64,000 bases of DNA from Cladophialophora immunda (GCF_000835495.1 NW_015622541.1:7316001-7380000); one strand, 5' to 3'. Shown: positions 22,384 through 33,595, numbered from the stretch's first letter. The notes: generated by a model from the letters alone, not told the origin. Numbers and translations: made by a program.

Positions 22384-24168
22384 ATGCCGCTTTCCACCGA
22401 AACGAGCCGCCGTGCAATCCATCCGACAGCCTGCCGCACCTGTCGGCGCCGCGGCCGCAGATGCGACAAGACTTTGCCTACTTGCCAGAGCTGCAAGGAC
22501 AGGTCCGTTGTATGCGAGGGCTATGTAACCCGCTGGGCCGGGGTCGCAGCCCGCGGCAAGCTCCGTGGGAAGACGATTCCCGTCATTCTCGACGATGACG
22601 GCGGCGGCGGCGTCGACGACGACGACGACAATTCCGCCAAACGCGTTCTGTCGAAAGCTCCATCCGCGACCACCACGGTCCTGGCCAAATCACCACCTGT
22701 TGGAACTCGAAAACAACGGCGGCAGAACCAGGAAATTTTGAAGAGCCCTCCGGATCCAGTCGCGTTGACCGTTGAGAACATGGTCCCAGGATCTTCCGAC
22801 GGCTTGGATGCCTTTATCGACTACTGTGAGTCCTTCTTGACTCCTCGATCATGAGCACGTACAAGACTCGTCGTTGCGTTTGAACATTCGATAGAAGAAA
22901 GACTTTGTTTCTGTTCTGCGCAACGCCGGCAGGCCTCGGTCAAGCTAATCCCAATATGCATCGAGCAGTTGCTTATGACCTGAGCACGATCCCCTATCTT
23001 GGATCGAAACCTGAGCAGAGCCCGTATCTGCTCTACGTATACCCTTTGACCAATCGAGTGCTGCCACTTCGGTATGCCGTGGCAGCATCGGCCGCGGGCC
23101 ATCTGGCATCCAGATTCCAGAACGAAGCCCTCGAGGCGAGAAGCCGGGAGTGGCAGGTGACTGCCATGAAGCTCATGCGCCAGCGGCTCGAGTCCCGCTC
23201 GTTGTCCGCGGACTATGGAACATTACTGAGCATCCTCATGATGGCTCAAATAGACGTATGGAACCCGGTCGGTCGACCTTGAGGCAGACCGTTTTGATGG
23301 CTGAATTCCCTTTTTTCCTCAGATGTGTTCCGGCGCCTGTGCCGAGTTCGACACTCACATCCCCGCGGCGAAAGCCCTCGTGGATGAGCATGTGTCGACC
23401 CTGCCAGACCGAAGTTACTGTGAACAGCGACTCGCGTGGTGAGAAAGACATCTGCAGACGGAGCAAATTGGGAAGAAGAACCAACAGAGACTGACCGATG
23501 ACAGGCTCGACATTCTGCGTTCCACCACGTCGGATCGATTTCTCACCTTCACCTCGTCTGAGCTAAAAACGATTCTCAACCGGTACCAGTCCGCCAACGT
23601 CCGCGAATGGGGCAATGAAGCCTTCGCGTGCCCCATCGATCTTCTCGAGTACATCGTGGACATCACCATGCTGTACAAAATGCAGCCCCGGGGCCAACTG
23701 TTCTCCACGGGCGCCCTCGAGAAGGCCGAGCTTCTCTATCGTCGCGTCAGCGCGTGGGCGCCCCGGCCCGGCTATTCGGAACAAATGTCCCACGTCGTCT
23801 GCATGTGGCATGCAGGCATTCAGTTCTACGTGATTCGGCTCTTCCGGTTGCACGAGCGTGGTGACTCGATGTTCGACACGACCGGCCTGGTCGAGAGGGT
23901 GTTTCGACAGGCCCAGGCCGTGAGAAAACCAAGCGGCTGGAGTCACGCTTCGCTCTGGCCTCTGTTCCAAGCGGGACTGTGGCTCGAGGGGGAGGAACAT
24001 GGCGAAAAGCGCCAGTGGTTGATACAGTTCTTGCATACCATGATGCGAACCTCGGGATGTCGGCAACTGGGGGTCGCCGCGGATACGTTGGAAAGAGTGT
24101 GGACGAGTGGCGAGTACCATGACTCCATCACGGCTGGAACGTTCACGGGCTCTCTGATTCTAGCTTGA
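22384..24168 (+). CDS. Zn2Cys6 transcription factor of the nucleobase cluster
   Basis: Exons 22384-22825, 22933-23255, 23323-23438 and 23505-24168 give 514 residues. The binuclear zinc cluster is intact near residues 17-45 (C-x2-C-x6-C-x6-C-x2-C-x6-C, within ACRTCRRRGRRCDKTLPTC and QSCKDRSVVCEGY). An Asp-rich linker follows (about 70-82). The rest is a fungal-specific transcription-factor region of the Fungal_trans_2 type, starting at about residue 140 (LDAFIDYCLGQ) and including LRYAVAASAAGHLASRF. It should sit in the nucleus and bind CGG half-sites. Its position between the oxygenase and the second deaminase makes it the likely local regulator. It does not look like UaY itself, whose middle homology region is of another type. 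Confidence 0.9.
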
Positions 24169-24341
24169 CGCGGTCTAGTCGAACAACATTGTATATACAT
24201 CATCAACTTGAATTTCGGGCGAGAGATGGATGGGACCTCGACGCCCCAAAATCCCTCCCTTTCTCTTCCATCTTCATTTGATTGGCACATACATGCGGAA
24301 TCCAAGCGGTTGGCCAACATGTCCATCGTGTTCCTTCTGTT

Positions 24342-25466
24342 TCATTTCGCTTTTGAGTAACTGTGCCATACCTGGTCGATCTCTTCCAAGATGGCAGTCT
24401 TCAGCTCGGCCGGCCCCCAGCACATGTCCACCCCATTCTTGACGAGCTGAACCATATCCTCATTGCTAAAGCCACACTTGTGCTTGACCAGCAGCATGTT
24501 GCTCAACTGCCAACTATTGTCCATGTACGCGGGATCGTCACTGCCGATCATAAACTTGACGCCGGCCTCGTGCAACAACGAAATCTTGCCAAATGTCGAC
24601 TCGCTGGTGTAATACCGCAGATACGCGCATGGGCACAACGTCAGGCCCAGGCCACGTTGCTTGATCATCTCGATAAGTTCAGGGTCGTCGGCGGCGCTGG
24701 TGCCGTGGTCAATCCGATCTGCCCCAGATCCACCCATGCAGCATACCGCCTCACGAATATGCTCGCCGACGTCCTCCTTAGCACCGTCGTCGCAGTGCGC
24801 AGTCAACTTAAAGAAGCCGTCGGCGCGAGCCCTTGACCAGACGTTCTCAAACAGCGACGGCGGCAGCTTGTACGACTCGGAGTCCAAGCCCAGTCCGACT
24901 ATCATGTCGCGGTAGTCGAGGGCGGCTTCGTAGTGCTCCATGGCCGACTCTGGTGACAAATCGCGGAGAATGCACATGATCCAAGTGGATTTGACGTTCA
25001 ACACCTTCTCCGCCTTTTCCGAGGCCTGCTTGAATCCCGACATAAAGGTCTCCCAGGAGACTCCCCGGGCCGTGTGGCCCTGCGGATCGAAGAAAACCTC
25101 GACATAGCGCACGTTCATGGCCGCAGCCCTCTCAAAGTAATTCATCGCCAGCTCGAAGTAGTCTTCCGTGGTCAGGAGCACCTTGAAGCCGTCGTAGTAC
25201 GCCTCGAAGAAGGTGAAGGTGTCGACTTCGGATTTCAGGTGCTCGATGCTTTCGTACGTCTGACCGGTGCGAGGACTCTTCAACTGGAGCTTGTTGCGCT
25301 GTGCGAATTTCCATCGCAGCTCCGGCACCAGCGTGCCCTCGATGTGCAAATGCAATTCGACCTTGGGCAGTGCCTGTATGAAAGGGTAATCCTCGCCGGC
25401 GAGGAGCTCGTCGCGGAGAGCTCTCCGCTCCGCCATCGGGGTGATTCCTTGGTCAGATACCATCAC
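24342..25466 (-). CDS. Adenosine/adenine deaminase family protein, paralogue 2
   Basis: Single exon, 374 residues. Barrel motifs are present in order: VELHLHIEGTLVPELRW, EVFFDPQGHTARG, STWIMCILRDLSPESA, LTAHCDDG, RIDHGTSAAD, LTLCPCAYLR and GSDDPAYMD, providing the HxH, His and Asp metal ligands. As in paralogue 1, the catalytic HAGE is changed, here to HCDD. The two proteins share the same architecture but clearly differ in sequence, and only paralogue 1 keeps an intron, so the duplication is old. It is transcribed away from the NCS1 permease across a shared 873-bp promoter region, and its 3' end meets that of the Zn2Cys6 gene 173 bases away. Confidence 0.9.
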   Translation of the reverse strand: MMVSDQGITPMAERRALRDELLAGEDYPFIQALPKVELHLHIEGTLVPELRWKFAQRNKLQLKSPRTGQTYESIEHLKSEVDTFTFFEAYYDGFKVLLTTEDYFELAMNYFERAAAMNVRYVEVFFDPQGHTARGVSWETFMSGFKQASEKAEKVLNVKSTWIMCILRDLSPESAMEHYEAALDYRDMIVGLGLDSESYKLPPSLFENVWSRARADGFFKLTAHCDDGAKEDVGEHIREAVCCMGGSGADRIDHGTSAADDPELIEMIKQRGLGLTLCPCAYLRYYTSESTFGKISLLHEAGVKFMIGSDDPAYMDNSWQLSNMLLVKHKCGFSNEDMVQLVKNGVDMCWGPAELKTAILEEIDQVWHSYSKAK

Positions 25467-25966
25467 GACTGCGGCCTTCCTGGTGGAAGAGTGCTCGGGA
25501 GGTCAGAGAAAGATGATCGTGTATACCGGATCGATCAGGAACCCTCGTCCAAAGAGCAACTTTACTTGACGGGCAGGGTTTTGTATAAGCTGCGTCCGTT
25601 GCAGGGATGAGACAGTCGGTGGATCCCGCCTGTCGAACAGTGCACCTGGAGGTTGTCCACCGGTGCCTGAAATAGTGTCCAAACGAAGTAAAGACCTTGG
25701 GCCTCGAAAATGCTTCCCGAGATAGCGACCACCCGCAAGTTAGGGATTTCGATGCTTCCAGGTCACTAGACCCGCGGACCACGGTCTTGTGCGCGCACTT
25801 TTCCAATCTTACTTCGACTCTGCGCGAAAGCCTTGGCCCATCAAGACCCAAGAGACTTGATTCTAATCAATCTGTCGTCGCCAGGGTTCCGCGCTGGCAG
25901 TGTCGCTTGTAACATAACCTCTTGGAGAAAAAGTGGGTGGCCAACCGGTAGCCCGATTTCGACGCA

Positions 25967-25980
25967 GATAGGAACCTATC
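25967..25980. promoter_or_regulatory. GATA inverted repeat
   Basis: GATAGG-AA-CCTATC forms a perfect 6+2+6 dyad, presenting two opposed GATA cores. GATA factors such as AreA often act through closely spaced GATA pairs. Binding here is inferred. Confidence 0.4.
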
Positions 25981-26106
25981 ATGGCATAGTCGCCAAGGGA
26001 GGAGCTTCATGATAAGTCCTAGACACTAGAGGGCCTTCTGCTCTCTATTAGTCTTTCTATCCATATCTCGAGAGAGGTCCAGATGGGTCGCTGTATACTC
26101 TTTTCC

Positions 26107-26118
26107 CGGCGATGGCCG
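26107..26118. promoter_or_regulatory. CGG-N6-CCG dyad upstream of the permease
   Basis: CGG at 26107-26109 and CCG at 26116-26118 are six bases apart, the spacing used by UaY and Ppr1. The outer base is right on one side (CCGA) but is C on the other, so it is a near match to TCGG-N6-CCGA. Confidence 0.45.
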
Positions 26119-26339
26119 ATTGCGAACAGCGTTATCGTCGTTGGCAGTATATGCCCAGGCCTCGTTGACCCGGTACATAAGGACATGGATGTCTATCATC
26201 GTCCGGGACGGCTGGGGGGTTATGGAGTGCTACAGCTTCTTCACTCTCGGTTGATTTATTCCTTCCTGGCTTGAGTCGAGTCGAAGTGGTTGTTGAAGTT
26301 GTATTCGACCTTCCGTGATCCTTCCTGATACAACCCGTC

Positions 26340-28209
26340 ATGGATGAAGACAAATCCAAAGGAGACGCCGCGGTGCAGGAGATTCCAGCCACGACTAAAG
26401 AGACTCCCACCGCGTCTCTCGAGAGCGGGATTCTCGAGCCTCAAGAGCCGCACCTCGGCCATGGCGAGCTTGAGGTCATCAAGATTCGAGACGGGAATCC
26501 CGTCCTGCGCAAACTGCGCGAAGCCGAGCTCTGGCTGGATCATAAGCTCAAGATCGAGGGCATGGGCGCTGAAAGGATCCCAGAGAGTCAGCGACGCCCT
26601 CCCCATGTGGCCAACGTGCGTTCATCTATCCCCCCCCCCCATCCCCCCCCGGCGGATTCTCCATGTTAACGCGGTTGGCAGATGATGGTCTTCTGGTTCT
26701 CGTTGCTCATGTCGCCCGGATACATCAGTCTGGGCATGTTGGGACCGATCTTTGGACTGTCGGTCAGCAAATCCATTGGCCTGACTGTGGTATCGACGGC
26801 CACCGGGTCCATTGTCCCCGCCTTCACAGCCACCTTGTGCCCAGCTTTGGGCCTCCGACAAATCGCAGCCTCACGGTTTGCCTTTGGCATCTGGGGATCC
26901 AAGTTCTGTGGCTTCTTGAACATTGTCGTCAACATCGGCTTCGGCACCATCAATTGCATTGTGGCAGGCCAGCTCCTGAGAGCCGTGAGCGACGATTCCA
27001 TCAGCGACGTTGCGGGAATCGTCATCGTGCTGGCCGCCTCGTACCTGATCTCCTTCTTCGGCTTCCGCATCATCCATCAGTACGAGTCGGTGGCGTGGGT
27101 CTTGATCTTTGTCCTCCTCTGCTGCAACTACGGCCTGTCGGCTCGGTTCTACTCGCCCACGCCGGGTCTGTCGTATGTGTCCGGACTCGACGAGACCGGA
27201 TCGGCACTGTCGTACTTTGCCATCCTCTTTGGCGCCTCCGCGGCCTGGTGCTCCATGTCTGGCGACTATTACATCCACTATCCGACCAACACCAATAAGT
27301 GGATGCTCTTCACTCTGACCTGGATCGGGCTGGCGCTTCCCACCATGTTCGTCAGCATTCTGGGTAATCTCCTCGGTGGCACCGTCAACAGCAACGAGGA
27401 CATGGCAGACCTATACGAGTCCGGTGGCTTTGGAGCGCTCATAGTTGGGACTATGCGCCCGTCGGGCTTCGCAAAGTTCGTTGGTGTGATGTACACGTTG
27501 TCGTTCAGTGAGTTTCGCGCCAGTCGATGCCTTCTCCCTCTCCTTTTACGATGGATGTAGGTCCCCGCTAACACTTTGGCTGTTTCCAGTTGGCAACGAA
27601 GTCGCCATTCTCTATTCTTCCTCATTATCGATCCAGCTCTGGGGCCGACATTTCATGGCTGTCCCCCGCTTCATCTGGAACACCCTTCTCGCCGCGATCA
27701 GCCTTGGGCTCGCCTGGGGTGGAAGACACGACCTCGAATCCATCATCAGCAACGCGCTGAGTTTGATTGGGTATTGGACCATCTGTTTCGGACTCATCCT
27801 GGCCATCGAGACCTTTTATTTTCGCCCGAAAATCGGATACGATGTCGAAGGTTGGCAGGACAAGGACCGCATGCCTTTGGGCCTTGCAGGGTGTACCACA
27901 CTGGCTGCTGGTATCGGGGTTGCTTTCGTCGGCATGGCTCAAACTTGGGTACGTTTCCCCAGACCGTTCTCAGTGGTTCTCCAGGTCTCTTGTCCCACTG
28001 GCTTATTGTTCCGCAAACATTTGCGGAACACTCCCATCTGCACCAGAGACTGACAGTATGCTGATTTTCCCCTTTCACAGTACATTGGTCCCGCTGCCAA
28101 ACCGATCGGTGCATATGGTGGAGATGTGGGCAACTACATTGTCTTGGTGTGTGTGGGAATCCTCTATCCGATTCTTCGAAAGTTGGAGCTCAAGTACATT
28201 GGCCGTTGA
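26340..28209 (+). CDS. NCS1-family purine/cytosine-type permease
   Basis: Exons 26340-26615, 26682-27507, 27590-27948 and 28081-28209 give 529 residues. A hydrophilic N-terminus of about 90 residues leads into roughly 12 membrane helices. Family landmarks include MMVFWFSLLMSPGYISLG, RFAFGIWGSKF, VVNIGFGTINCIVAGQLL and the ILFGASAAWCSMSGDYYIHY segment typical of Fcy-type purine-cytosine permeases. The C-terminus has VGNEVAILYSSSLSIQLWG and PAAKPIGAYGGDVGNYIVL. It should be a plasma-membrane proton symporter for adenine, guanine, hypoxanthine, cytosine or a related base. It sits head-to-head with deaminase 2, which fits uptake followed by deamination. Intron 1 carries a poly-C run and intron 3 a strong hairpin. 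Confidence 0.93.
26630..26650 (+). repeat. Poly-C tract in permease intron 1
   Basis: Eleven C, then AT, then eight C, inside the 66-nt first intron. It is a simple repeat and a likely site of length variation or sequencing error. Confidence 0.7.
28008..28029. repeat. Perfect inverted repeat in permease intron 3
   Basis: The arms GTTCCGCAAA and TTTGCGGAAC are exact reverse complements separated by CA. An outer pair, GTCTCT (from about 27985) and AGAGAC (to about 28050), could extend the stem. This lies within a 132-nt intron that is longer than its neighbours. Confidence 0.6.
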
Positions 28210-30024
28210 TCCACCATTTGGGGGTGTTTCATGTCTGGTCAATCCATATATTTGTATGTATTCTTTCGAATCTTTGGGTTGTATAGATTGTTCGAAGTGA
28301 GTGCCCGGCTACATGTGTCTAATCCATATACTTACCTGATTGATCTTGACGGCCGAAGTGGCCATTGTTCGTTTGATCTCATCTGCTGAACACCACTTCG
28401 CACCATATTACATGGGCTTCCTAGATTAACAGAGAGTCGTATCATTTTCTGAGGGCTGAGCAAGTCGGGTCCTTTCCACTGGCGGAGATAGCATCGACAT
28501 GGATTTTACGTCAGGAACATGACCGACCCAGGTGAGATGTCACATACAGCGTATCGAACTTCGGAACCCTTAGTCATGAGCCCCGTCGTGTTGATGCCTT
28601 CGTAGACTTCGAATCAAGAAGGTTGCAGCTTTATTGCATAACCCATGCTTATCCAGCATTCTGAGGGTCTCAGCCTGCAACCGAAACCGTTCCAACAAGC
28701 AACAAATCCCATAAGAATCACTTCCTCTGGTATGAATATCTTCAATGGTAAGGAGCGCCCGGGTGCAGGACATTACCAGCAAGCCTCGTGTATCCTTTGT
28801 CAACACCAGCTCTGGGACGACATGTCAAAGTGCACCGAACGAAGTGAGCAACCAGTTGTTCGTGGTCAAAATCCGAGGCACGGTCAGCATAGGAGCAGAT
28901 AACTGTATCCTTGTCAAGGTGAGCTTTCTTCTTGCGCCGTCCCCAGCTGCCACCGATACGGTAATGGCCGTTTTCTACGGCCGTATTCGCACTGCATGTG
29001 GATCAAGGCATGATGTGATCGTCTAGAGACACAAGGATCTCGCAGAAGCAGACCAAATCTGGAACACTGCCACGAGTATGAATGGGGATCGAAGTCGGTG
29101 GCCCGGTCAATGTGCCTCGCGCTCGCACAGATCCCAGATACTTATTCAAGTTAGCGCCACAGTCTTACGAAAGGGTCGTGAGGATCATCAACAAGGCGAT
29201 CGATCTAATCGAGCAGATCGCTTGGAGACATGTCGAAGGTTGAACATTGACACTTGATGAAGACAATCCAGGTATGTCGGATTTCCACAGTCCCAGTATC
29301 CTTGCTCTTTCTCCTTTTTAAGGATAGATCAACTTCTCGACAAAGATATTGCAAGCCATGCCGAGAACCACAAGACGTGGTTGAATTGAGCAGACAGACA
29401 CAAGCTCGTACTTGAACACATGGTAGAATGCACTCCTTGTCGTCACCAGGGGGAACATGGTTGCGGAACATGACCGCCTCCGCTGAATAATGAAGATATT
29501 CCTGTCCAGGCCCCCAGGATGCCGGGGGCTCGCAAGGCTCCGACCCTCCGCAAGCTGCAAAGATATCTCCGGATCAAGTCCCCAGTTCCACCCAGACGCA
29601 ATCGAAAGCTTCCCTATGCGACAGTGTTGTGCGAGCACGGGGTTGCACGGCCTCGTTCGCCGGCCGATGGGCCAACAAATTCAAGGTCTGACGGACATGC
29701 TGTGCTGGATGTTTGAGCAGATGTCCCAATATGTACTTGGTCACACACGTCGAGGACATCTTCTGCCTTGGTCCCCACTCAGAGGCATCTCCACAGTTGC
29801 CAAAGGTAGAACTATCTGCACAGTCCGAGTGATCAGACCCTGCAACAAGCGAGCAGTCCGAATCCCCAATGCAAGATACGATGCGCCGCCACGATAGCTC
29901 GGAAACAAGCCCCACGACTTCCGCAAGCTCATGTATAAAGGACGCGTCTGCCCTGCGGCATGATGAAATCTTGGGAGGATAGCCAGTGCCTTCCTCCTTT
30001 CCAAAACTTGGATTTGTTGGAGGG
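28210..30024. other. Long intergenic region after the permease
   Basis: About 1.8 kb. Several open frames of 80-120 codons lie on the minus strand at 29205-30100 and smaller ones on the plus strand, but none shows a domain or joins with others into a gene. Decayed gene remnants are possible but not supported. Confidence 0.35.
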
Positions 30025-31732
30025 ATGGCTGCCGAAAACGCCCACCGAGGACCTCAGTGTTTGTCGGGGGATCTGGAAGCTCGAGATCGAGACGCTCCAC
30101 CGGCTCCTCTTGAAAAAGAGATCACCATCGGCGACGGCATTTCACGTCAAAGCAGCAGACCCATTGCAGAAACCCTTTCTCTGCCGCACGAGATCCTCTT
30201 CGTGGGAATCATATGCACCGCACAGATGACCACACAAGTCGGCTTGGGCCAAACACTCATCATCATCCATGACATAGGACGGAGCTTCAACCTCACCAAC
30301 CCAAGCGAATTAACATGGCTGATTGCCGGATACAGCCTGACGGTTGGGACGTTCATTCTCGTCAGCGGAAGATTGGGAGACATGTTTGGGTACAAACGAA
30401 TGCTGATTGTTGGGTATATCTGGTTCTCGATCTGGTCAATGATCGCTGGGCTGGCGGTCTATTCGAATCATGTACTATTCATTTTTGCTCGGGTCTTCCA
30501 AGGAATCGGCCCTGCCATCCTCCTCCCGAATGGGGTGGCTCTCCTGGGTGCAAGTTATGCGAATGGGAGTCCAAGGAAGGACATGGCTTTTGCGCTCTTT
30601 GGTGCCTGTGCTCCCGGTTAGTGAGCAGCCACCGAATCATCGGCTTTGTTCGCTGTGCTAATCTGTCATCGTTAGGTGGCTCGATCATCGGCTGTGCCAT
30701 TGCAGGGGTCTTCGCTCTGACGTGGTGGCCCTGGACATTCTTCTCCTTCGCCATTGCCCTTGCCATCCTTGCAGTAGTCTCCTATTTTGTCATTCCGAGC
30801 CCGCCGCAAAGAACCGAGTTTGCCAATTACTCCCTCCGGAACAAGCTCGAGCTCCTTGATCTGCCTGGTGCCGCAGTGGGCATCACGGCTTTGGTCCTGT
30901 TCAATTTCGCATGGAATCAGGCACCAACGGTGGGTTGGCAGAAAGCATACGTCTACGTGACGATGCTCATCGGAATCCTGCTGGTGCCTTTGTTCTTCTA
31001 CATTGAGCTCCGGGTCGCCAAAGCCCCGCTTGTTCCTTTCGACGCACTGACGGTGGATGTTGGATTTGTGCTTTCTTGCATTGTCTGTGGCTGGGCTTCA
31101 TTTGGTACGGACCGGTTCCAGAAGCCCGAGTGTGTCTGCAAAACTAATCAATGGAAAATCTAGGGATATGGTTTTTCTACCTGGTCAATTTCCTAGAGAT
31201 CTTGCGAGGCGCCTCACCTTTGCTTACCGTCGCATATATGAGCCCCGTGGCCGTTTCCGGCGCTTGTGCCTCTGTCGTCACGGGGATCCTCTTGTCCAAA
31301 CTTCGGCCCGCCATGGTCATGACGATCGCGCTCACCTGGTTCACGGTCGGGCACATCCTGGTCGCCACCACGCCTGTCCACCAAACGTACTGGGCGGAGA
31401 CTTTTGTCGGGCTGGTCGTCATCCCCTGGGGGATGGACATGTCATTCCCTGCAGCAACGATCATTCTCTCAAACGCGGTGCGGAAGGAACACCAAGGTAT
31501 CGCCGCCAGCCTCGTCACCACAATCGTCAACTACAGCATATCGCTGGGACTGGGCTTCGCAGGGACTGTGGAAGTGCATGTCAACCGCGGTGGACGCACG
31601 CCACACGACACTTTGCTGGGATACCGCGGGGCATGGTACCTTGGAATTGGTTTCGCTGGGCTTGGATTGTGTATAAGCATTGTGTTTCTGCTAAGAGACT
31701 ACTTGAAGGTCAAAGGGAGGAAGAGCGGTTGA
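30025..31732 (+). CDS. MFS drug-type (DHA2-like) transporter
   Basis: Exons 30025-30616, 30676-31104 and 31164-31732 give 529 residues. The start is the first in-frame ATG of the open frame; a GTG further upstream is ignored. A hydrophilic N-terminus of about 50 residues is followed by roughly 14 hydrophobic segments. Motif A-like GRLGDMFGYKRM follows helix 2, and FARVFQGIGPAILLPNGVAL is the helix 4-5 signature of the 14-spanner drug/H+ antiporter group. It ends with a basic tail (KVKGRKSG). Such proteins export toxic organic compounds or metabolites, or borate and amines in some subgroups; the cargo is unknown. It reads in the same direction as the nucleobase permease but lies 1.8 kb away, so membership of that cluster is uncertain. 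Confidence 0.9.
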
Positions 31733-32111
31733 ACACCCGACTGAGGAATCAAAAGCTTCTGAGAAGCTGCCGAGTTGTGTATCAGCCATTTGGTGTCTAG
31801 ATAGAGCCTGTTGAGACTCGCAGCTCATCATCATGCTGGAGTGAATAATAGACTGAGAGAGCTCGGTTGCTCAACATCCTGGAACGGGCTGGTCTGCACC
31901 TGTAGTCTACAGTACATCTTTTACGGCGGATCACACCCCGGTGACCCGCACTATGTATCTCCGCACATGCGATCTCAAGACTCCCTCACACATAGTGCTT
32001 TGCATCATTGCCCAACCGCCGCCCCAATGCGCATGGTCCAAGTCTCGGAGCAGGACCGTTCCCAGTGATGGACCGCAAAGGCCGCTGGTCTCGCTCGTCC
32101 TCCTCGTCACC
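31733..32111. other. Intergenic region, MMM1 promoter or leader
   Basis: The MMM1 reading frame stays open leftwards through this region to about 31941, with another in-frame ATG at 31953. It could be part of the protein or of the leader. Confidence 0.4.
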
Positions 32112-33446
32112 ATGTCCTTGACCTTCACGCAAGGGTTCCTGCTGGGCCAGCTGTCCGTGGTCGTCTTTCTGGGGTGCTTCATCAAGTTCTTCATCTTCGG
32201 CGAGGCGCCCTCGCCGGCGCGCTCGCGGACCTCGTCCTACTCCTCCTCTCGTCGACAGGCCCCGAAACACGTCCGGACCACGTCCCTCCACGGCCTCGCG
32301 TCCTCCCGGACCCCCGCGCCGTCGCAGTCGTTGCGGACCAAGGCCAGCGCCACCAACATCCTGCGCCCCGTGCCGACAAACGCGACCGACATCGCCTCCA
32401 TCCTGCGCAAGACGTACTACCAGATCCCCAGCCGCGGTCTCGGCCACGGCGGGGCCCACGGGCATGGCAAGCACCATCATCACTCCACGCACCAGCCGGA
32501 GAGTCTGGACTGGTTCAACGTCCTGCTTGCGCAGACAATAGCACAGTACCGCCAGACAGTCTACAATTTGCGAGACGGCTCAGGGAGCTCCTCGGCCATC
32601 CTTGCGAGTCTTGAAGCGACCATCAATGACCCTGAAAAGAGGCCGTCGTATATAGACAAGATCAAGATCACCGAAGTTTCCATGGGCGAAGAGTTTCCCA
32701 TTTTCAGCAATGTTCGAGTCATCGCCGTCGATGACGATCTGTCAAGTGCCACTGGTGGAAGGCTACAAGCTTTGATGGATGTCGACCTATCAGACGACAA
32801 CCTGACTCTAGCTATCGAGACCGCACTCATCCTCAACTACCCCAAACCCTTTTCTGCCGTGCTGCCAGTCGCCCTTGCGGTTTCGGTCGTAAGATTCTCT
32901 GGCACTCTCTCCATAAGTTTTGTCCCTGTCACAGAGGACGACCCATCCAGCGAAAACAAGAATGCCTCCTCGGGTAAGCCCAAGACCAATCTCGCATTTT
33001 CCTTCCTCCCCGATTATCGACTCGACATTTCTGTTCGAAGCTTGATTGGATCCCGCACTCGCCTGCAGGACGTACCAAAGATTGCTCAACTAGTGGAAGC
33101 TAGAGCACAAGCGTGGTTTGAGGAGAGGGTCGTCGAGCCAAGAGTTCAAGTGGTTCCTCTGCCCGGCCTGTGGCCACGGATGGGTAAGACAAGGGTGAGG
33201 GAAGGCCAGGATGACGAGCGACCTCCTACTCAAGACGACCGGCGATCCTCTTCATTCGTGGATCATCGCAAAGAGCCAAAGCCAGAGGACCATTTTCCCT
33301 CTCAAGAAGAAACTGAGAGAATCTTTGAGGGACTTAGATGGCGGGCTGGTCATCATCGTGCCGACAGTCAGGTCATCGAACATGAAGATGATGCCCAAAC
33401 TCCTCAACCCTTGCGAGTCATGCCTGGAGCTCTTCCGGCTTCATGA
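32112..33446 (+). CDS. MMM1: Maintenance of mitochondrial morphology protein 1 (ERMES subunit)
   Basis: A 444-residue ER membrane protein of the ER-mitochondria encounter structure, which tethers the organelles and moves phospholipids. The N-terminal [20 protein letters not shown] segment is the single membrane anchor typical of fungal Mmm1. A Ser/Arg-rich and His-rich linker follows. The SMP lipid-binding domain starts near [18 protein letters not shown] and continues through [35 protein letters not shown] and [20 protein letters not shown] to [19 protein letters not shown]. The C-terminal tail, after [10 protein letters not shown], is hydrophilic. The start at 32112 has a strong context (CACCATGTC); an in-frame ATG at 31953 would add 53 residues without family character. 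It is single-exon and convergent with the next gene. Confidence 0.93.
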   Translation: MSLTFTQGFLLGQLSVVVFLGCFIKFFIFGEAPSPARSRTSSYSSSRRQAPKHVRTTSLHGLASSRTPAPSQSLRTKASATNILRPVPTNATDIASILRKTYYQIPSRGLGHGGAHGHGKHHHHSTHQPESLDWFNVLLAQTIAQYRQTVYNLRDGSGSSSAILASLEATINDPEKRPSYIDKIKITEVSMGEEFPIFSNVRVIAVDDDLSSATGGRLQALMDVDLSDDNLTLAIETALILNYPKPFSAVLPVALAVSVVRFSGTLSISFVPVTEDDPSSENKNASSGKPKTNLAFSFLPDYRLDISVRSLIGSRTRLQDVPKIAQLVEARAQAWFEERVVEPRVQVVPLPGLWPRMGKTRVREGQDDERPPTQDDRRSSSFVDHRKEPKPEDHFPSQEETERIFEGLRWRAGHHRADSQVIEHEDDAQTPQPLRVMPGALPAS

Positions 33447-33595
33447 GGAAGACTCGACCAGGGTTCTGGGACAGCATAGGAGTTTGTACCTGGTCAGAGC
33501 CAAGGAAGTAAGTGGGTCGCCATTCTCTTGAGTGCATTGTGCTCCTCAGTGCAAGCCACAATAAGGGCAGAGTATCACTCCCTCTGTGTACTCTC

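Larger units (their letters stand above)
25467..26339. promoter_or_regulatory. Bidirectional promoter of deaminase 2 and permease
   Basis: Spans the 873 bases between two divergent genes. It contains a perfect GATAGG-AA-CCTATC inverted repeat, a TGATAAG at 26010-26016, and a CGG-N6-CCG dyad about 220 bases before the permease ATG. These suit joint nitrogen and pathway control of both genes. No coding sequence was recognised inside. Confidence 0.5.

Noticed and set aside
29205..30100. Cluster of minus-strand frames resembling a gene remnant
   Set aside because: The frames do not join by plausible introns and no motif is recognisable.
31953..32111. Longer MMM1 start
   Set aside because: Adds 53 residues without family character in a weaker start context; kept only as an alternative.
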